From contig JAMAHW010000058.1 of the NCBI GenBank assembly GCA_023627715.1, positions 124,001 through 188,000 of the forward strand: a stretch of 64,000 bases of DNA, in the 5' to 3' direction. Source of the DNA: Periconia sp. R9002. Its lineage: Eukaryota > Ascomycota > Dothideomycetes > Pleosporales > Periconiaceae. The stretch's first letter is position 1. Every line of letters starts with the position of its first letter. The position numbers were made by a program, and so were the translations under genes. Below are positions 10,887-22,463 of the stretch, piece after piece. Below the pieces are notes generated by a model. The model saw only the letters and a program-made list of their open reading frames with translations. It was not told the origin of the DNA and did no database searches.

Positions 10887-12979
10887 ATGGGTATTATCAA
10901 TTCTTTAATCCTGATTGCAATCACTGCATTGCATTTTTCAAATGCGGCATCATTGACACAGGTGGAGACGAATGGTGGGTGGCACTAGAATTCTATTGAA
11001 TTGAACAACAACTAATTTTGTGAAGGCAAATCACTTCTTGGTACCCTTGACTCGCCGTTGTTAGAGCCATTGAACGACTCAGTCAGTGCTGTCCACCTAT
11101 CCCGCCATTTTGTAACTGATCAGTTTTAATGCAGTCATGGGGAGACAAGTCGATCGAGTCGACGAAGGTATACACTGCCGACTTCCAGAAAAGTATAGTA
11201 CGCCGATATACATTTGACGTCGCTAGGGTGTCACTCGCTCCGGATGGTGTTAGCGCTCCTATGATTGTGGTGAACGGTGCATTCCCTGGGCCGACCATCG
11301 AGGGTAATTGGGGAGATACCTTTGAAATTACAGTACAGAACAACATCGAAGGCCCGGAGGCGGGAACAACAATTCATTGGCAGTAAGTCAGAGATGTCGC
11401 GCTGACGGGAAGCTTTATGTCTTACACATCGCCAGTGGCATCTTGCAACAGGGTTCGCCTTTCATGGATGGCGTTCCTAGCGTATCTCAATGTCCAATTG
11501 CACCCGGACAAAGCTTTGTTTACCGATTCAAAGCAGACCGGCCTGGTACGAGTTGGTGGCACGGTCATTTTGCGTCTCAAACTGCAGGCGGACTTCATGG
11601 CGCTATTGTCATTCATGGGTAAGCTACAAGACCGATCTGTACCGTGGACCCTCGCTAAAGGAACAGACCTCCGCAGAAGGACGCCCAATACGACTTGGAT
11701 CTAGGACCAGTCCTACTGGTAAGACATGCTAGCGCTTTTTAGAGGATGATACTAAGATTAGTTCAGAGTGACCATTATCATATAGACTATCGCACGCTAA
11801 TCCAAGGATTTGTTAGCGTTCCTCTGCAGCTAATATTCAGCGATAGTAATCTCATCAATGGGAAAGGGTGAGTTTGCATATAAATTGGACACTTGAGAAA
11901 GAGGCCGGAAGTATGCTCAATTGCTGACTGCAAAAAGAACCTTCAATTGCTCCGCTACCTCTCTACCATGCAAACCCGACGCAGGATACTCCAAATTCAA
12001 GTTTCAGTCCGGAAAGCGCCATCTGCTCCGCCTTATCAACTCTGGGGCAGAAGCACTGCAGCACTTCACCATTGATAATCACGAGTTTCTCGTTGTAGAA
12101 CTCGATATGGTAGCGATTATCCCATTCAAAACAAACATAATCACCCTTTCTCCTGGACAAAGAGCGAACATTGTCGTGCAGGGAACAGGTAAACCTTCAG
12201 ATGCTGTTTGGATGCGCTCCGACATCGACACTGTCTGCTCTGCCACTAATAATCCGAATGGTCGCTCAATCATATTGTATGAGAATGCGGATGAAAATGT
12301 TGTTCCGAACACCAACGCAACGCCTTATACTGCTAGTGGATGTACCACAATCGAGATTTCCAAAACCACTCCTGTCTTTGCGATCGCGCCACCGCCTAAG
12401 CCTGCAACACACATCGACCTCAACTTCACGCTCGGTGTCAACGCTACTGGTCATACTCAATGGTACATCAACGGTAGTCCCTTCCGCGCAGACCCGAACC
12501 AGGCGTTGCTCGCCCGTGCAGCTGTGGGTGATATCGCTTATGAGAAACGGGAGTGGAATGTGTACAACTTCGGCTCCAACTCCAGCGTGCGAGCCCTGAT
12601 GAAAAATTTCCACTTCACCTCCCATCCCATGCACTTCCATGGTCACGATTTCTGGATTCTCGCCGAGGGACGCGGAGAGTGGGATGGAACTATCGTCAAC
12701 CCGAGCAATCCAATCCGAAGGGACACGCATCAGCTTCTTCCTATGGTGGATGATCAACCCGGGTATGTGGTTATTGAGTGGTTGCAGGATAATCCGGGCA
12801 TGTGGGCCTTTCACTGCCACATTTTTTCGCATTCCAGTTTGGGGTTCTACTTCAATGTTTTGGAGCGGCCGGATGATATTCGGGGTATGCAGATTCCGAG
12901 CGCCGTAACCGATTCCTGTGCTTCCTGGAACAAATATGCAATGACAAATGAGGTGGAGCAACCGGACTCGGGTGTTTGA
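10887..12979 (+). CDS. Secreted multicopper oxidase (laccase-like)
   Basis: An extracellular copper enzyme that would oxidise phenolic or similar substrates with reduction of oxygen to water. A signal peptide starts at the ATG at 10887 (MGIINSLILIAITALHFSNA). Several short introns follow; one removes bases after CATTGGCA near 11382 to restore the HWHG copper motif. Further motifs are WWHGHF near 11560, DSNLINGKG near 11860, HPMHFHGHDFW near 12630 and HCHIFSH near 12812. The last provides type 1 and type 3 ligands, with Phe in the axial type 1 position (SSLGF), typical of higher-potential enzymes. All four copper-binding regions are present, so the gene appears intact despite the many short frames. 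Exact exon ends between 10.9 and 11.95 kb are approximate. Fungal pigment or secondary-metabolite roles are common for this family; none is proven here. Confidence 0.88.
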
Positions 12980-13375
12980 AGCACATTAGTCTGAATACTT
13001 ATTGCTAGAGTTGAGTTAGCCAGCTCGGTTTGCCATAGAACTGTCCACATAGACGCATTATTTCCAGAATTTGAATATCGTTTGCCCGTACGAGTGGAAT
13101 TACTTGCGCTATTAACACAATCAGGAATTAGCAGTGTTTCCTGTCACTGTACTCGGCGGTCGGCACGATCGATTTGGCCTTAAAGGGACATTTCCAGGTT
13201 TATTCAACATCGGCTACTTTCAAGTGCTAGTGTTCTGGGGCAGGAAAATCACTGATCGCAAAATCGAAGTGTGGTCCGCCTTTTTTGGTTCTTACTTTTA
13301 GATCTCATTTCTGTGGAGGTAGAACCCCTCCGAATAGTTCAACAAAAAAATCGAAGAGAACAAGATTGTTTACAA

Positions 13376-15742
13376 TTAATAACCCAAACCCTTCAGTCGT
13401 TCTCTGCCCAGAATGTTCTCGAGACTGATGAGCTTGAATGATGCTTCAGCTGTTGTACCTCCTCCTGGCAGTTCATTCGCATCGTCATGGGTGACAAAAA
13501 GGCCACCGGGGAAGTCGCTGTTCAAGTGGTTTCCAACCGCCGCGATCCCATCCGTATTCGACACATGGTCTACGCCCGCCTCATCATTGTTGATGATCGT
13601 GAACGTCATCACGTATTTATGTGGCGGTGCACGCTCGTACACAATATATGCGCTAATGCCTTGGGAGGAGACGAAGATGTAGCCTGAATTTCCAGACGCG
13701 GCGGGGACTAGCGTGATGCCTTCGACGTCGGCGGAGAGGATTCCGTCGCCTACTTTGGCGATTTGCAGGCCTGTGGTTGCACCTGAAGATGGAGAAGTCA
13801 GTGCATAAGGTACACTATAGTAGAACTAGGTGCGTCAATGTTGCTTACCGTCTGGCTCCGCGTCGTACCGCCACACACCTTCAGGTTCTTCTCCCAAAAA
13901 CAGAAAACCCGTAGCATCATCGGCTACACAGCCTTCCACTTGACTTCCTGAGCCGCCAATAAATTCACGAACAAGAGTTGTCTGTAAAGTCCCGTTTGCA
14001 GTCGAAGTAAGCTCGTATTGCAAGTATTCGGCGTCCTTGTTGTTGACGAATAAATACTGCTTACCAGTCTTATAAGAGCGGTACGTGCATGAGCCATAGA
14101 CTTCATAGTCTTCGGGCGTTGGTTGGATACCACCCTGAATGGTAGAAAGGTAGCCAGTGGAGTTGATAGCTAATAGACTGGACGCGCGTCAGGTTATTCT
14201 ACAGTATAGGGGAGCAGCTTACCCTTACCATAGTGTGTTATCTCCCCTGCATGCTGCAAACGCGAGATCAGTCTTCCTTTCGCCGATGGTGAAATTGGTG
14301 ATGATATCTACGTTGTTTGGTTGCTCTGCAAGTGCGTGTTGCAACATCTTACCCTTCAAATCGAAAATTGTAAATCCCGCGCCAGCTTCAGACTTGGTTG
14401 TGGTTACAATCTTGCTCTGCGAAGCATCCGTGGGATGGATCCAAATTGCTGGATCATCACCATCGCCTCCATTGGCATCCGTCTCATATTTGGCTTGAAC
14501 GGCAACGAATGAGCAGTCGGGGCCTTCCCATCCTTCGTGGCATTTGCAGATATTCGGACCTTCACATGTTCCCTGCCCCGAACACTCGTTTTTGCAAACT
14601 TCTCTATTGCAATCTTGACCTGCGAAACCGGGAAAACATTGACATGAATGGTAATCAAGGCTGAAGCCGTTATACGAGCAGCGACCAGGGATGGAATTCT
14701 CGCACTTCTTGCATGTCTCCCTAGGGTTGAATTTTGTGTTGGGCTGGATGTCTACGGTAGTGAGAACGCCATCAAGGGATCCGACAGCGATCCCTGTTGC
14801 GTCTTCACCTTCAAAAGCAAATGCAATTGCCCCAGAGGGAAACCCAGGCGCGGATCCTTGATAGATAGAAAGCCCGCCTTCGATGGAGAGGTCCGGAATC
14901 CCACTCAAAGCAATGCTACCCTTCTGACCCAACTTCTCATCATAGATGTCGATGACTTCGTCATGCGCCACGAAGAGGTAGTCGCCAGAGATACTATGAT
15001 ACGTTGCAAGGCCGACGACTTCTATGTCCTCACTCACAGTTTTGATATCTGGTTCTGTCGTAGATTCGGTGGCCTGGAAGGAGTAAAGTGGTTGGTCCTC
15101 TGCAGAGAAATAGACGAGGCCGTTGGTAAAAACTGTGCAGGCTTCGCCTTCGATTGGGATTGGGAATGTCTGGATCTAGACGCATGTTAGAGAAGGTCAG
15201 AATTTCAGTGATCGAAGATGGAATACCTCGAGAATTTCGATGCCCTTCTTCTTGCCCCGAATCAGCAGCTGGACCACCTTTTTCTTGCCAAACAGAAATC
15301 CGTAATTCTCTCCACTATTAATACTTCGCCAAACACACAGCGTCGACCAATCTCCCAAGATTTTCTTCCTGGCATCTTTAACTTCATGTAACCCTTTATC
15401 TTTTACTTCGAAGGCTCTCAATATAGAGTCAGGGGCAGGTATATTCAGAAATACATCCCTTCCGTCAATATCGTACACTGGCGTAACAATCTTCGATCGT
15501 CCAGTCTTCTGATGCGACCTTTGGCTCCATGACGAATTATTGCCAACATTGAATGCCCGAAAACCTCCATCTGCTGCACTCCCGTCGTTGGCTAGGACAA
15601 GTGGCTTCGATGCGTAATAAAATGCAGTGCCGTCAGCTTCAAATCCAGTCGCAACTGGAGCTAGTGTGATTTTTGCATCTTTGGCGAAAACGACCGAAAC
15701 GCTGGCCAATGCCCATGCGAAGAATGCGATTCGAGAGCGCAT
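13376..15742 (-). CDS. Secreted 3-phytase with beta-propeller and EGF-like modules
   Basis: The ATG at 15740-15742 opens with a signal peptide (MRSRIAFFAWALASVSVVFA). The first half is a phytase-like beta-propeller segment. It is followed by two cysteine-rich EGF-like modules at about 14530-14720 (CxCxxGWxGPDC and CQCFPGFAGQDC patterns) and then a second, more canonical propeller with DDPAIWIHP near 14440. Introns occur near 15180-15225, at about 14165-14225 and near 13780-13850. The family hydrolyses phytate (myo-inositol hexakisphosphate) outside the cell, using calcium-bridged acidic residues. The N-terminal propeller half is more divergent. The last exon ends at 13376. It is divergent from no immediate neighbour and I see no reason to place it in a metabolic cluster. 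Confidence 0.82.
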
Positions 15743-16535
15743 AGTGAAGAAGTCGGTGCCTGGGGTAACATCAAACTGGTGAATTCCTCGTGAGAAGTCT
15801 TTATAGCCGAATGAACTGATGCCAAACCCTCAGACGCGCACCCTTCTATCCAATCGCCCACCCGCACGTGCTCTTGGCAGGCACCGTGCCATGCCATCAT
15901 GAAGTTGACACGGTCAAAACTAATCCAGAGGTATTTAATGGAGGCGTTCTCAAAGGGTAACCAAGCACGTGCCAAGACCTCGAGAGGGGGGCTGATCTTG
16001 CTTGTCGCCTGCTCAATGCAGCGTAGCGCTGTGTGGCAAAAGGGCAAATTAAATTCTTTCGTCGGACAACGTGACATGAGCTGAAAACTCACAGTTGTGG
16101 AATCATCGCAACAGACAATCAATTTTTTTTTCAAATCCATCCTACGTATGAGGCTCTCGCACGCAATGAAATGATGACTTGAAGATATTGAATGATTCTT
16201 CTGACTATCGTTTGCTGTCTCATCTTTTTCCTTGTTTTCCCGGCACTTTTCTTTTCCTTTTTTCCCAAGCAGGAATAATCCACTGCGGGGGTATTATGAA
16301 TTCATGCAATAGTCATTCATACATATAGGTTGTTATGACTCACGTGCGATTGTTGGTCTCATTTTGCAATTTTGATACCTGGATCAGGACGATTGTATAA
16401 TATTTATGTAGAACTAGAACAGGTATGCGACAAGTACTTAAGACATCGCTAGGAAGGATAAAAAATATGAATTCAAGCGCGGGACACCACAATATCTTGC
16501 TCCTACGCCTTCTTCAGGTTATTCGAGTAGGATTT
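15743..16535. other. Intergenic, phytase promoter side
   Basis: About 0.8 kb between the phytase start and the 3' end of the F-box-like gene. An open frame on the minus strand here has no family resemblance and overlaps the phytase start. No other feature seen. Confidence 0.5.
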
Positions 16536-17972
16536 TCACCCGTCCATATTGATGTTTCCTTGCGATGAGGCCTTGTGCTGAATCATATTGATCAATCGAT
16601 CATAGGCTGCTTGATCCTGTCCCTCATTATACCTCGTCAAATTTCCCTCCGCATCCATGAAAAGCATGCCATACTTGTCGTCCATAGTTGTATGTGCAAA
16701 AAACCTGCGATTGCTATTGCTCTCCCACATATGCCTCACAGCCTCCATCTCTAGCTGATCTAGCCCCTCTTCCCCTATGGGTATTCCACACCGAACATCG
16801 TCTGTGTCATGCTTTAGCTCGAACAATGGGTTCGAAGGGGAAACCAAGAATTCTCTCAAAGCTACATTTTGGATGGATTCCATAGACTCAGTGATTGTAG
16901 TGAAGAATGCTGCCCAGCTAGTACTCTCTTCGGAAAGGCCACAGTTGACCCCTGAGAAGCAATGTTTCAAATGCACCCGCTTCAAAGTCTTGCTATGGGT
17001 AACGATGAAAGTTGCCAACGCCTCGCTAGCAAAGCAGAATTCCAGCTCAAGCGACTCCAACAACGGTAAATGGTCCGACAAAAGAGGGAGCGGACAGTAG
17101 CCGTGACCTGACAGTCCAAGTGGGCCGGAGTCGGCAGCGGCGAACCGGAGATGCTTGACATGATTCATCTGTCTGAACATGGATTCCATTTTGGTAACAA
17201 ATGGAAGGTAGTGATCGGTGGTATTGATACACCAACCCGCCCCATTGTCGCAGCCGCGTAGATATATGGATACGTTCTTGAGAGTCCCCAAAAATCTTTG
17301 CCACGCTTCTGTCGTCCAAGAATATATGCCGTACGGTGTAAAATTGCGCAATTCTAAGGAAGTTAGAGCAGGATTGCTGTTATGCGTGACAATATCATAG
17401 ATTCTCAGCATCAAAGCTCGATATGGGAGTTGTTTCTCAATTTCCTCGTAATCGTTTTGATTGAAATGCTCATCATTATAATCAAATATGAGTTCTGAGA
17501 ACGTCTCATAATCGGCATCGGGGGTCTTCCCAAACATGAATTGTATAGTGAGGGTGTTGAGCTGCGGAAACTGAGATAGATTGGAGAGAATGTCTTCAAC
17601 CGGGGAGGATAATTTGTTATCCGATGGCTCTGGGGTTTGAAATTCGCATAATGGTATTGCCTGACATTGAAAATGCAGCGTCCGCACGTAGGTGGCCCAC
17701 ATCGAGTTGGAGATTGTTTGCAAGGATTCTCCGCTCTCGTCATGATTTCGAAGTCGAAGTTCCTTAAAAATGGTGGGTCCGATTAACTCACGGAGTGCCT
17801 TGCAACAAGAACTCAGATTAATGAGGTCCTGTCTCGGCATGAATTGACTCCATGGTGTATAAGGACATTCGGAAGGTGTAAAGGTGTCAGACGTGACACC
17901 AGAATGATCATGTTCCAGAAATTCAACGATAGATAACTGCAGCTCAGCTGATAAGTCGAGAAGAGAAGGCAT
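16536..17972 (-). CDS. F-box-like domain protein with leucine-rich C-terminal region
   Basis: A protein of about 478 residues starting at the ATG at 17970-17972. Upstream in-frame codons are probably leader. The first 25 residues (LLDLSAELQLSIVEFL) match the F-box pattern used to bind Skp1 in SCF ubiquitin ligases. The remainder has irregular leucine-rich spacing (LNTLTIQF, LTSLELRNF, LESLELEF, LKRVHLKHC), as in fungal F-box/LRR-like proteins, where it would recognise the target. No catalytic motif. Such genes are highly multiplied in fungal genomes and usually of unknown target. The single frame is intact. Confidence 0.7.
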   Translation of the reverse strand: MPSLLDLSAELQLSIVEFLEHDHSGVTSDTFTPSECPYTPWSQFMPRQDLINLSSCCKALRELIGPTIFKELRLRNHDESGESLQTISNSMWATYVRTLHFQCQAIPLCEFQTPEPSDNKLSSPVEDILSNLSQFPQLNTLTIQFMFGKTPDADYETFSELIFDYNDEHFNQNDYEEIEKQLPYRALMLRIYDIVTHNSNPALTSLELRNFTPYGIYSWTTEAWQRFLGTLKNVSIYLRGCDNGAGWCINTTDHYLPFVTKMESMFRQMNHVKHLRFAAADSGPLGLSGHGYCPLPLLSDHLPLLESLELEFCFASEALATFIVTHSKTLKRVHLKHCFSGVNCGLSEESTSWAAFFTTITESMESIQNVALREFLVSPSNPLFELKHDTDDVRCGIPIGEEGLDQLEMEAVRHMWESNSNRRFFAHTTMDDKYGMLFMDAEGNLTRYNEGQDQAAYDRLINMIQHKASSQGNINMDG

Positions 17973-18864
17973 TTTGACTGTTCGTGATAGAATTTTGTTG
18001 AGAACCTGAGCAAAAGACAAGTATTCGGTGCGCGTTGGAATATAACATGAACGCGACTGCACGTGGGACCGCGTATGCACTATTAGGCATCAGCGTTGAA
18101 CCTTTGGAAGGATCAATGAGAAGAAATCACGTGTTTTAGGCAACCACGCTAAAAGATTGCTTAGTCGGGCAACTTCGGCGTGCCAAGCATGAGGCCAGAC
18201 TCAGCAAAACTGTGGGGCAATCATTTTCAATTGTTACGGATACAGCGACCATCTCAGACATCCTAGAGGATATGATTGACTAGAAGCGTGATTCATAGAA
18301 ATCGGCATGATTTTTTCCGGATCAATCCAACCGAGCTGGGTGTGAAAAGCCTAGACAGCCTGAGCACTTGAGTGGAAGACAACTGGTAACATCAATGATG
18401 ATCAACGTTGAATTTGAACACTTGAGGAAAGAACAACATTGAAGCAACAGCAGACGCTGGAAGACATAACAGCATGCTAACAGCATGCACTTGTGAGTTT
18501 TTAGCACAATGTCAAACGCGAAAGTTGATGACCGAATGCGCAAAGCGGTCGTTGGAAGACATTAAAGGGGAATCCGGTGAAGTGAAAGTGGATCGCGGAG
18601 AAGACCAATCGAAATGACCATTTTCCGAATCCAGATCTTCATTTTCTGGTTTTGGTTTTTACGGTTTCTGGGCACCAATTTGTATATAGAATATTGATTG
18701 GTGCTGATTAAATCAATGTGCACAACTCTAATAAATAAATCTGAAACTTGAAGTTGTCAAAGAATACATTCTCAAAGTAATTAAAGCTTTCTTAGAGCAG
18801 CCTAGTCAATATATCCGTGAAAAGATCCCCCCTTGTATGTTCACATTTGCTTAATTCCGAGTTC
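17973..18864. other. Intergenic, no gene recognised
   Basis: About 0.9 kb between the F-box-like gene start and the 3' end of the dioxygenase gene. The stretch around 18.66-18.8 kb is AT-rich. Nothing else recognised. Confidence 0.5.
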
Positions 18865-20064
18865 TCATCCCTCGGCAGCCTGCACAACCTGGGCCCAGTC
18901 GCCCTCACTCTGCTCATACCTTCCCGGCGTTTGTCCATCCCACAAACTTGCTAACACGACTCTATCCTCTTGCTTTCCCCCCCATGGTTGCCTTCCGTGC
19001 TGACTGATGACGTTATCGTAGACAAGAACATCGCCCTGCTGCCACTTATGAAGGACTCTGATCTCATCAGTGATCTCCGCCAGCTTCTTCAGGTACTCCT
19101 CTGGGATAGGAGTTCCGTCGCCGTAAATTTGCTGTGTGATATTTCTCTTTCCACTGTTCGGGTCTGCCGAGGCAATGAAGTTTCTGTAGTACGCCGCAAG
19201 ACCTGTAAACAGCGTGGGGAGATGAGTCGCAGGATGAGTTCGAATAGCCGGAAGATGATGCGTAAGTACCAATGTCTTTCCGTCGTCAAGCCATTCCCAA
19301 GTCGTGTGCTCCCCTCTTCCATACCTTCTGATTTGTTCCTCTACTTTTTGTCGTCTCGTGGCCTCATCATCGCCTTCTTCGATTGTTTTTCCAAAGGCTT
19401 GCTTCAACGTTGATCCACCTTCGTACTGCTGATCTACCTTATATGTAACTTTGCTCTTAATACCCTTTGCTGCCAGATCCTCGATTAATTGGGGAATCTC
19501 AGCTTGTGCGCGCGCAAAGAGCTCAAGTGAAGAGGAAATTGGTGTTTCGCCTCCAACTTTGGGCGCTGCGTGACAGTAAAAGAAGATGTACTCTGGCGCA
19601 TGGGGTACCTGTGGTGACTCATTGTGATTGTATATCAAGACTTCCTTTGGTGCTTCGTTTGCTGGAGCGACGTTGGGTGCGAGTAGCGGCCGGTCGACTA
19701 CGATACCGATGATTTCATGAGGAGAGTAACCAAAGGCATGAGCAAATTTGCTAAAGTCCGCTGCAGATTGAATAGGTAGACCCCGAAACAGCAAAGTGCC
19801 GTGCTGGGCAAGCTTTTTGGTGAGAATTCCACCTTGGGCTTGCAGGGATTTGATGGTGGAAACGGCCGTATCCAGTGACGGTTGAACGCCTTCGTCGGCG
19901 GAAGCTCGTAGCGCGAGAGGAGTAACAGTACCTGGTGGGTGAGGGGCGCCTAGGATGCGTTGATTTGAGGCAGGCAAATCGAATGATTCAAAGACTAGAG
20001 CTGATGAGACGCTGCCCTCGAGTTGGGGGAGCTGAATGCTCTGCGGCGCAATTGAAGTCGTCAT
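18865..20064 (-). CDS. TauD/TfdA-family Fe(II)/2-oxoglutarate dioxygenase (clavaminate synthase-like)
   Basis: A 399-residue uninterrupted frame from the ATG at 20062-20064. Members couple decarboxylation of 2-oxoglutarate to hydroxylation, desaturation or ring formation. The likely iron ligands are the H and E of YNHNESPQ (around residue 149), followed by a conserved GGETP turn, and the distal His in SQHGRQPW near residue 356. A downstream Arg in the QEDRVV segment is suited to bind 2-oxoglutarate. The HxE form of the facial triad resembles clavaminate synthase-like enzymes rather than the HxD form. It is divergent from the UNC93-like transporter, with about 0.53 kb between the start codons, so a shared promoter is possible. 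The substrate is unknown. Confidence 0.85.
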   Translation of the reverse strand: MTTSIAPQSIQLPQLEGSVSSALVFESFDLPASNQRILGAPHPPGTVTPLALRASADEGVQPSLDTAVSTIKSLQAQGGILTKKLAQHGTLLFRGLPIQSAADFSKFAHAFGYSPHEIIGIVVDRPLLAPNVAPANEAPKEVLIYNHNESPQVPHAPEYIFFYCHAAPKVGGETPISSSLELFARAQAEIPQLIEDLAAKGIKSKVTYKVDQQYEGGSTLKQAFGKTIEEGDDEATRRQKVEEQIRRYGRGEHTTWEWLDDGKTLVLTHHLPAIRTHPATHLPTLFTGLAAYYRNFIASADPNSGKRNITQQIYGDGTPIPEEYLKKLAEITDEIRVLHKWQQGDVLVYDNVISQHGRQPWGGKQEDRVVLASLWDGQTPGRYEQSEGDWAQVVQAAEG

Positions 20065-20597
20065 TTCGTCGTCTGTCCTGCTTGTAAGACCGATATTATT
20101 TCTTCGTTTACGAGACAGAGACTGGTGCTATTCCTCCGTTAAGTCGAGAAACGAACAATTATAAAAGTTCAACGAGTTGCACGACCAACAGTTTAGATAT
20201 GTCTTATCTATTTCACTGGCATGGTGGTTTCCACTACATCTTCCCCACTCTGTATTACCCCACCTTTGCTGTTGTCATTCGTTACCGTCATTGCACAACA
20301 GATGCTAGTTTGTAATATTTTAGCGTCTTCATTGTTGTTGATTCGTTCCTGTTGGAACGTTATCGGAAAATAAACCCTGCATTTTCGGAGATGTTCGAGG
20401 AAACAGTTTGGGTTGTCGTCAGTCGTCAGCTAGACTAAAACTTGCGTGCTCGCGAATCGCTTGGCCATATCTTGGAGGAGAACGCAACAAGTGTATATAG
20501 CACTGCAACGCTGGTGAAGCAGTGCATTTATTGGATACCGAGACAGTGTTTTTGCTCTGATCAAGTTGGTTGCTGCATCCTATTCATATTTTTCGCA
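20065..20597. promoter_or_regulatory. Shared upstream region of divergent dioxygenase and transporter genes
   Basis: The two start codons face away from each other across 533 bp, so both promoters must lie here unless unseen 5' exons exist. A TATA-like TGTATATAG occurs near 20490, about 105 bases before the transporter ATG. No specific operator was recognised. Confidence 0.45.
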
Positions 20598-22075
20598 ATG
20601 TCGATTTCAAATCCTGGGGTACCTGCCCCTACTTTGCCCCCAGAGCCAAAAAGCGGGATACAAAGCCAAGACGAAGAAACCCTCCCATCGCCCGTACATA
20701 CCGCCTCTCCGACTCGCACTCCATTCTACCGCACGACATTATTCCAAATACTCACTGTAGGGGCTTGCGCTTTCTGCGCACCAGGAATATGGAGTGCCAT
20801 GAATGGGCTAGGCGTGGGCGGCTCTCAGTCTCCTGACCTGGTAAATGCCGCGAATGCGATTCTATATGCATTCATGACAATCACTTGCTTCCTCGGGCCT
20901 TGGGTTACAAACTTGATCGGTTTTAAATATACTCTTGCTATTGGCTCTTTGGGCTATCCCTTGTACGCAGCAGGGCTGTAAGTTTACACCTAACCTGAAG
21001 ATCTCATGGGGCTAATCCATTTCTTAGCTATGTGAACAACCGCTTCCTTGTAGAGTGGTTTGTCTATGTTGGCGCTGTTGCCTGTGGTATCACTGCTGGT
21101 TTCTTCTGGAGCGTAGAGGGTGCCATCGCCACTGGATATCCTGAAAGCCATAAGAGAGGGAGATACATTGCGACTTGGTTTACCTTCCGGAATTTTGGAA
21201 ACATCATTGGTGGTGCAGTTTCACTTGGGATTAACCATAAAGTGAACCACAGAGGCAAGGTGGGCTATCAGACATATTGGGGGTTCATTGCAATCCAATG
21301 TTTGGGCTTATTCCTGGGACTGCTGTTGTCGAATCCGGAAAAGGTGGTGCGAGATGATGGAACCAGAATTCAAGCTCCAAGGGGAATTAACTGGAGAACC
21401 GAAGGAACGGAGATGTGGAGGCTGCTCAGAAGCAGATCCATTCTATTGCTGGTACCTTTGTTCTGGTATTTCGGATGGATTCAGGCGTATCCAGGAACTT
21501 ATCTTGCGACATACTTTACCGTCCGGTCCCGTGCACTTGGGAGCTTCATGTCCGCAGTTGTAGGGACTTTTGCCACCTGGCTAGGAGGCTCTTTGGTCGA
21601 TATCCGCTGGCATAAGAGTCGACAGGTACGTGCGATCAGTACCTTTACACTCATTGCTGCGCTCAATTCAGCCACGTGGATCTGGGCCGTCTACATTCAA
21701 AATGAATATCGACACACAAAGCCAACGCTGGATTGGGGCAAGCAAAGTGCTTTCGGTCGCGGATTTGGCGTGTATATGTTCGAACGGATTAGCCTTGGAA
21801 TGGTGGAAAATTACATCTACTGGTGCATTGGCAACTTGTCGGACTCCCCAGGCGATCAAATTAGGTACAGTTCGTTGCTCAGAGGAATTGAGACTGCTGG
21901 CGTAGCGGTCGGGTTCGGGGTGCAAGCAATTCCTACATCTTTGATTGCGACGGCTAGCATCAATTGTGGGCTGTGGTTTTTCGCGCTGCCATTCAGCTAT
22001 TATGCTACTCGTCAAGTGGTGAAGAAGTTCAATAAGATTGATGCGGAACAAAAGGTGAATGGCATGGAAAACTGA
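20598..22075 (+). CDS. UNC93-like major facilitator membrane transporter
   Basis: Starts at the ATG at 20598, with one intron at 20978-21027 (GTAAGT donor, CTTAG acceptor) that joins the two frames exactly, giving about 475 residues. After a proline-rich cytosolic N-terminus there are about ten to twelve hydrophobic segments. Family landmarks are GVGGSQSPDLVNAANAILYA in the first repeat and a glycine-rich WSVEGAIATGYPE segment, as in the fungal UNC93/DUF895 group. The substrate of this group is poorly known; in fungi members have been linked to ion, siderophore or metabolite transport. Divergent from the dioxygenase and convergent with the next transporter. Intact. Confidence 0.85.
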
Positions 22076-22463
22076 ACTTGATTTTATGGATACAATGTTT
22101 GGCTTACGTCGCTGGGACTCAGCAAAACCGCACGAGGCGGAATGATTAGCTTCTAGTGGTGTAGCCGTAATGTATCAGACGGTAAGATATATAGTGTTCG
22201 TGGCTTTGTGGGCCAATAATGAGTAGTTGAAGAAGTTTTAATAGTAATGAACGTGCAAAAATTTGTTGAATATCAAACGAATCACAGTTAAATGAGTATA
22301 AGCGGGCCACGTACTGAATTCAATCCATATACACATCATTCATCAGTTCTCTTAGACGTACTTAATTATACCCTCAATGTGCATTCGCTCTCTTAGCAGG
22401 TCGCACACTATCGCGCAAAGCATATTTCCAATTCAAACAGTGCCGCCAACATTTTTCTCGGTC

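Noticed and set aside
12266..12961. 231-codon minus-strand frame opposite the multicopper oxidase
   Set aside because: It lies entirely antisense to the conserved copper-binding exon and shows no domain of its own; it is a shadow frame.
16441..16535. Possible terminator or hairpin downstream of the F-box-like gene
   Set aside because: No convincing stem was found by eye, and eukaryotic termination cannot be read from such a feature.
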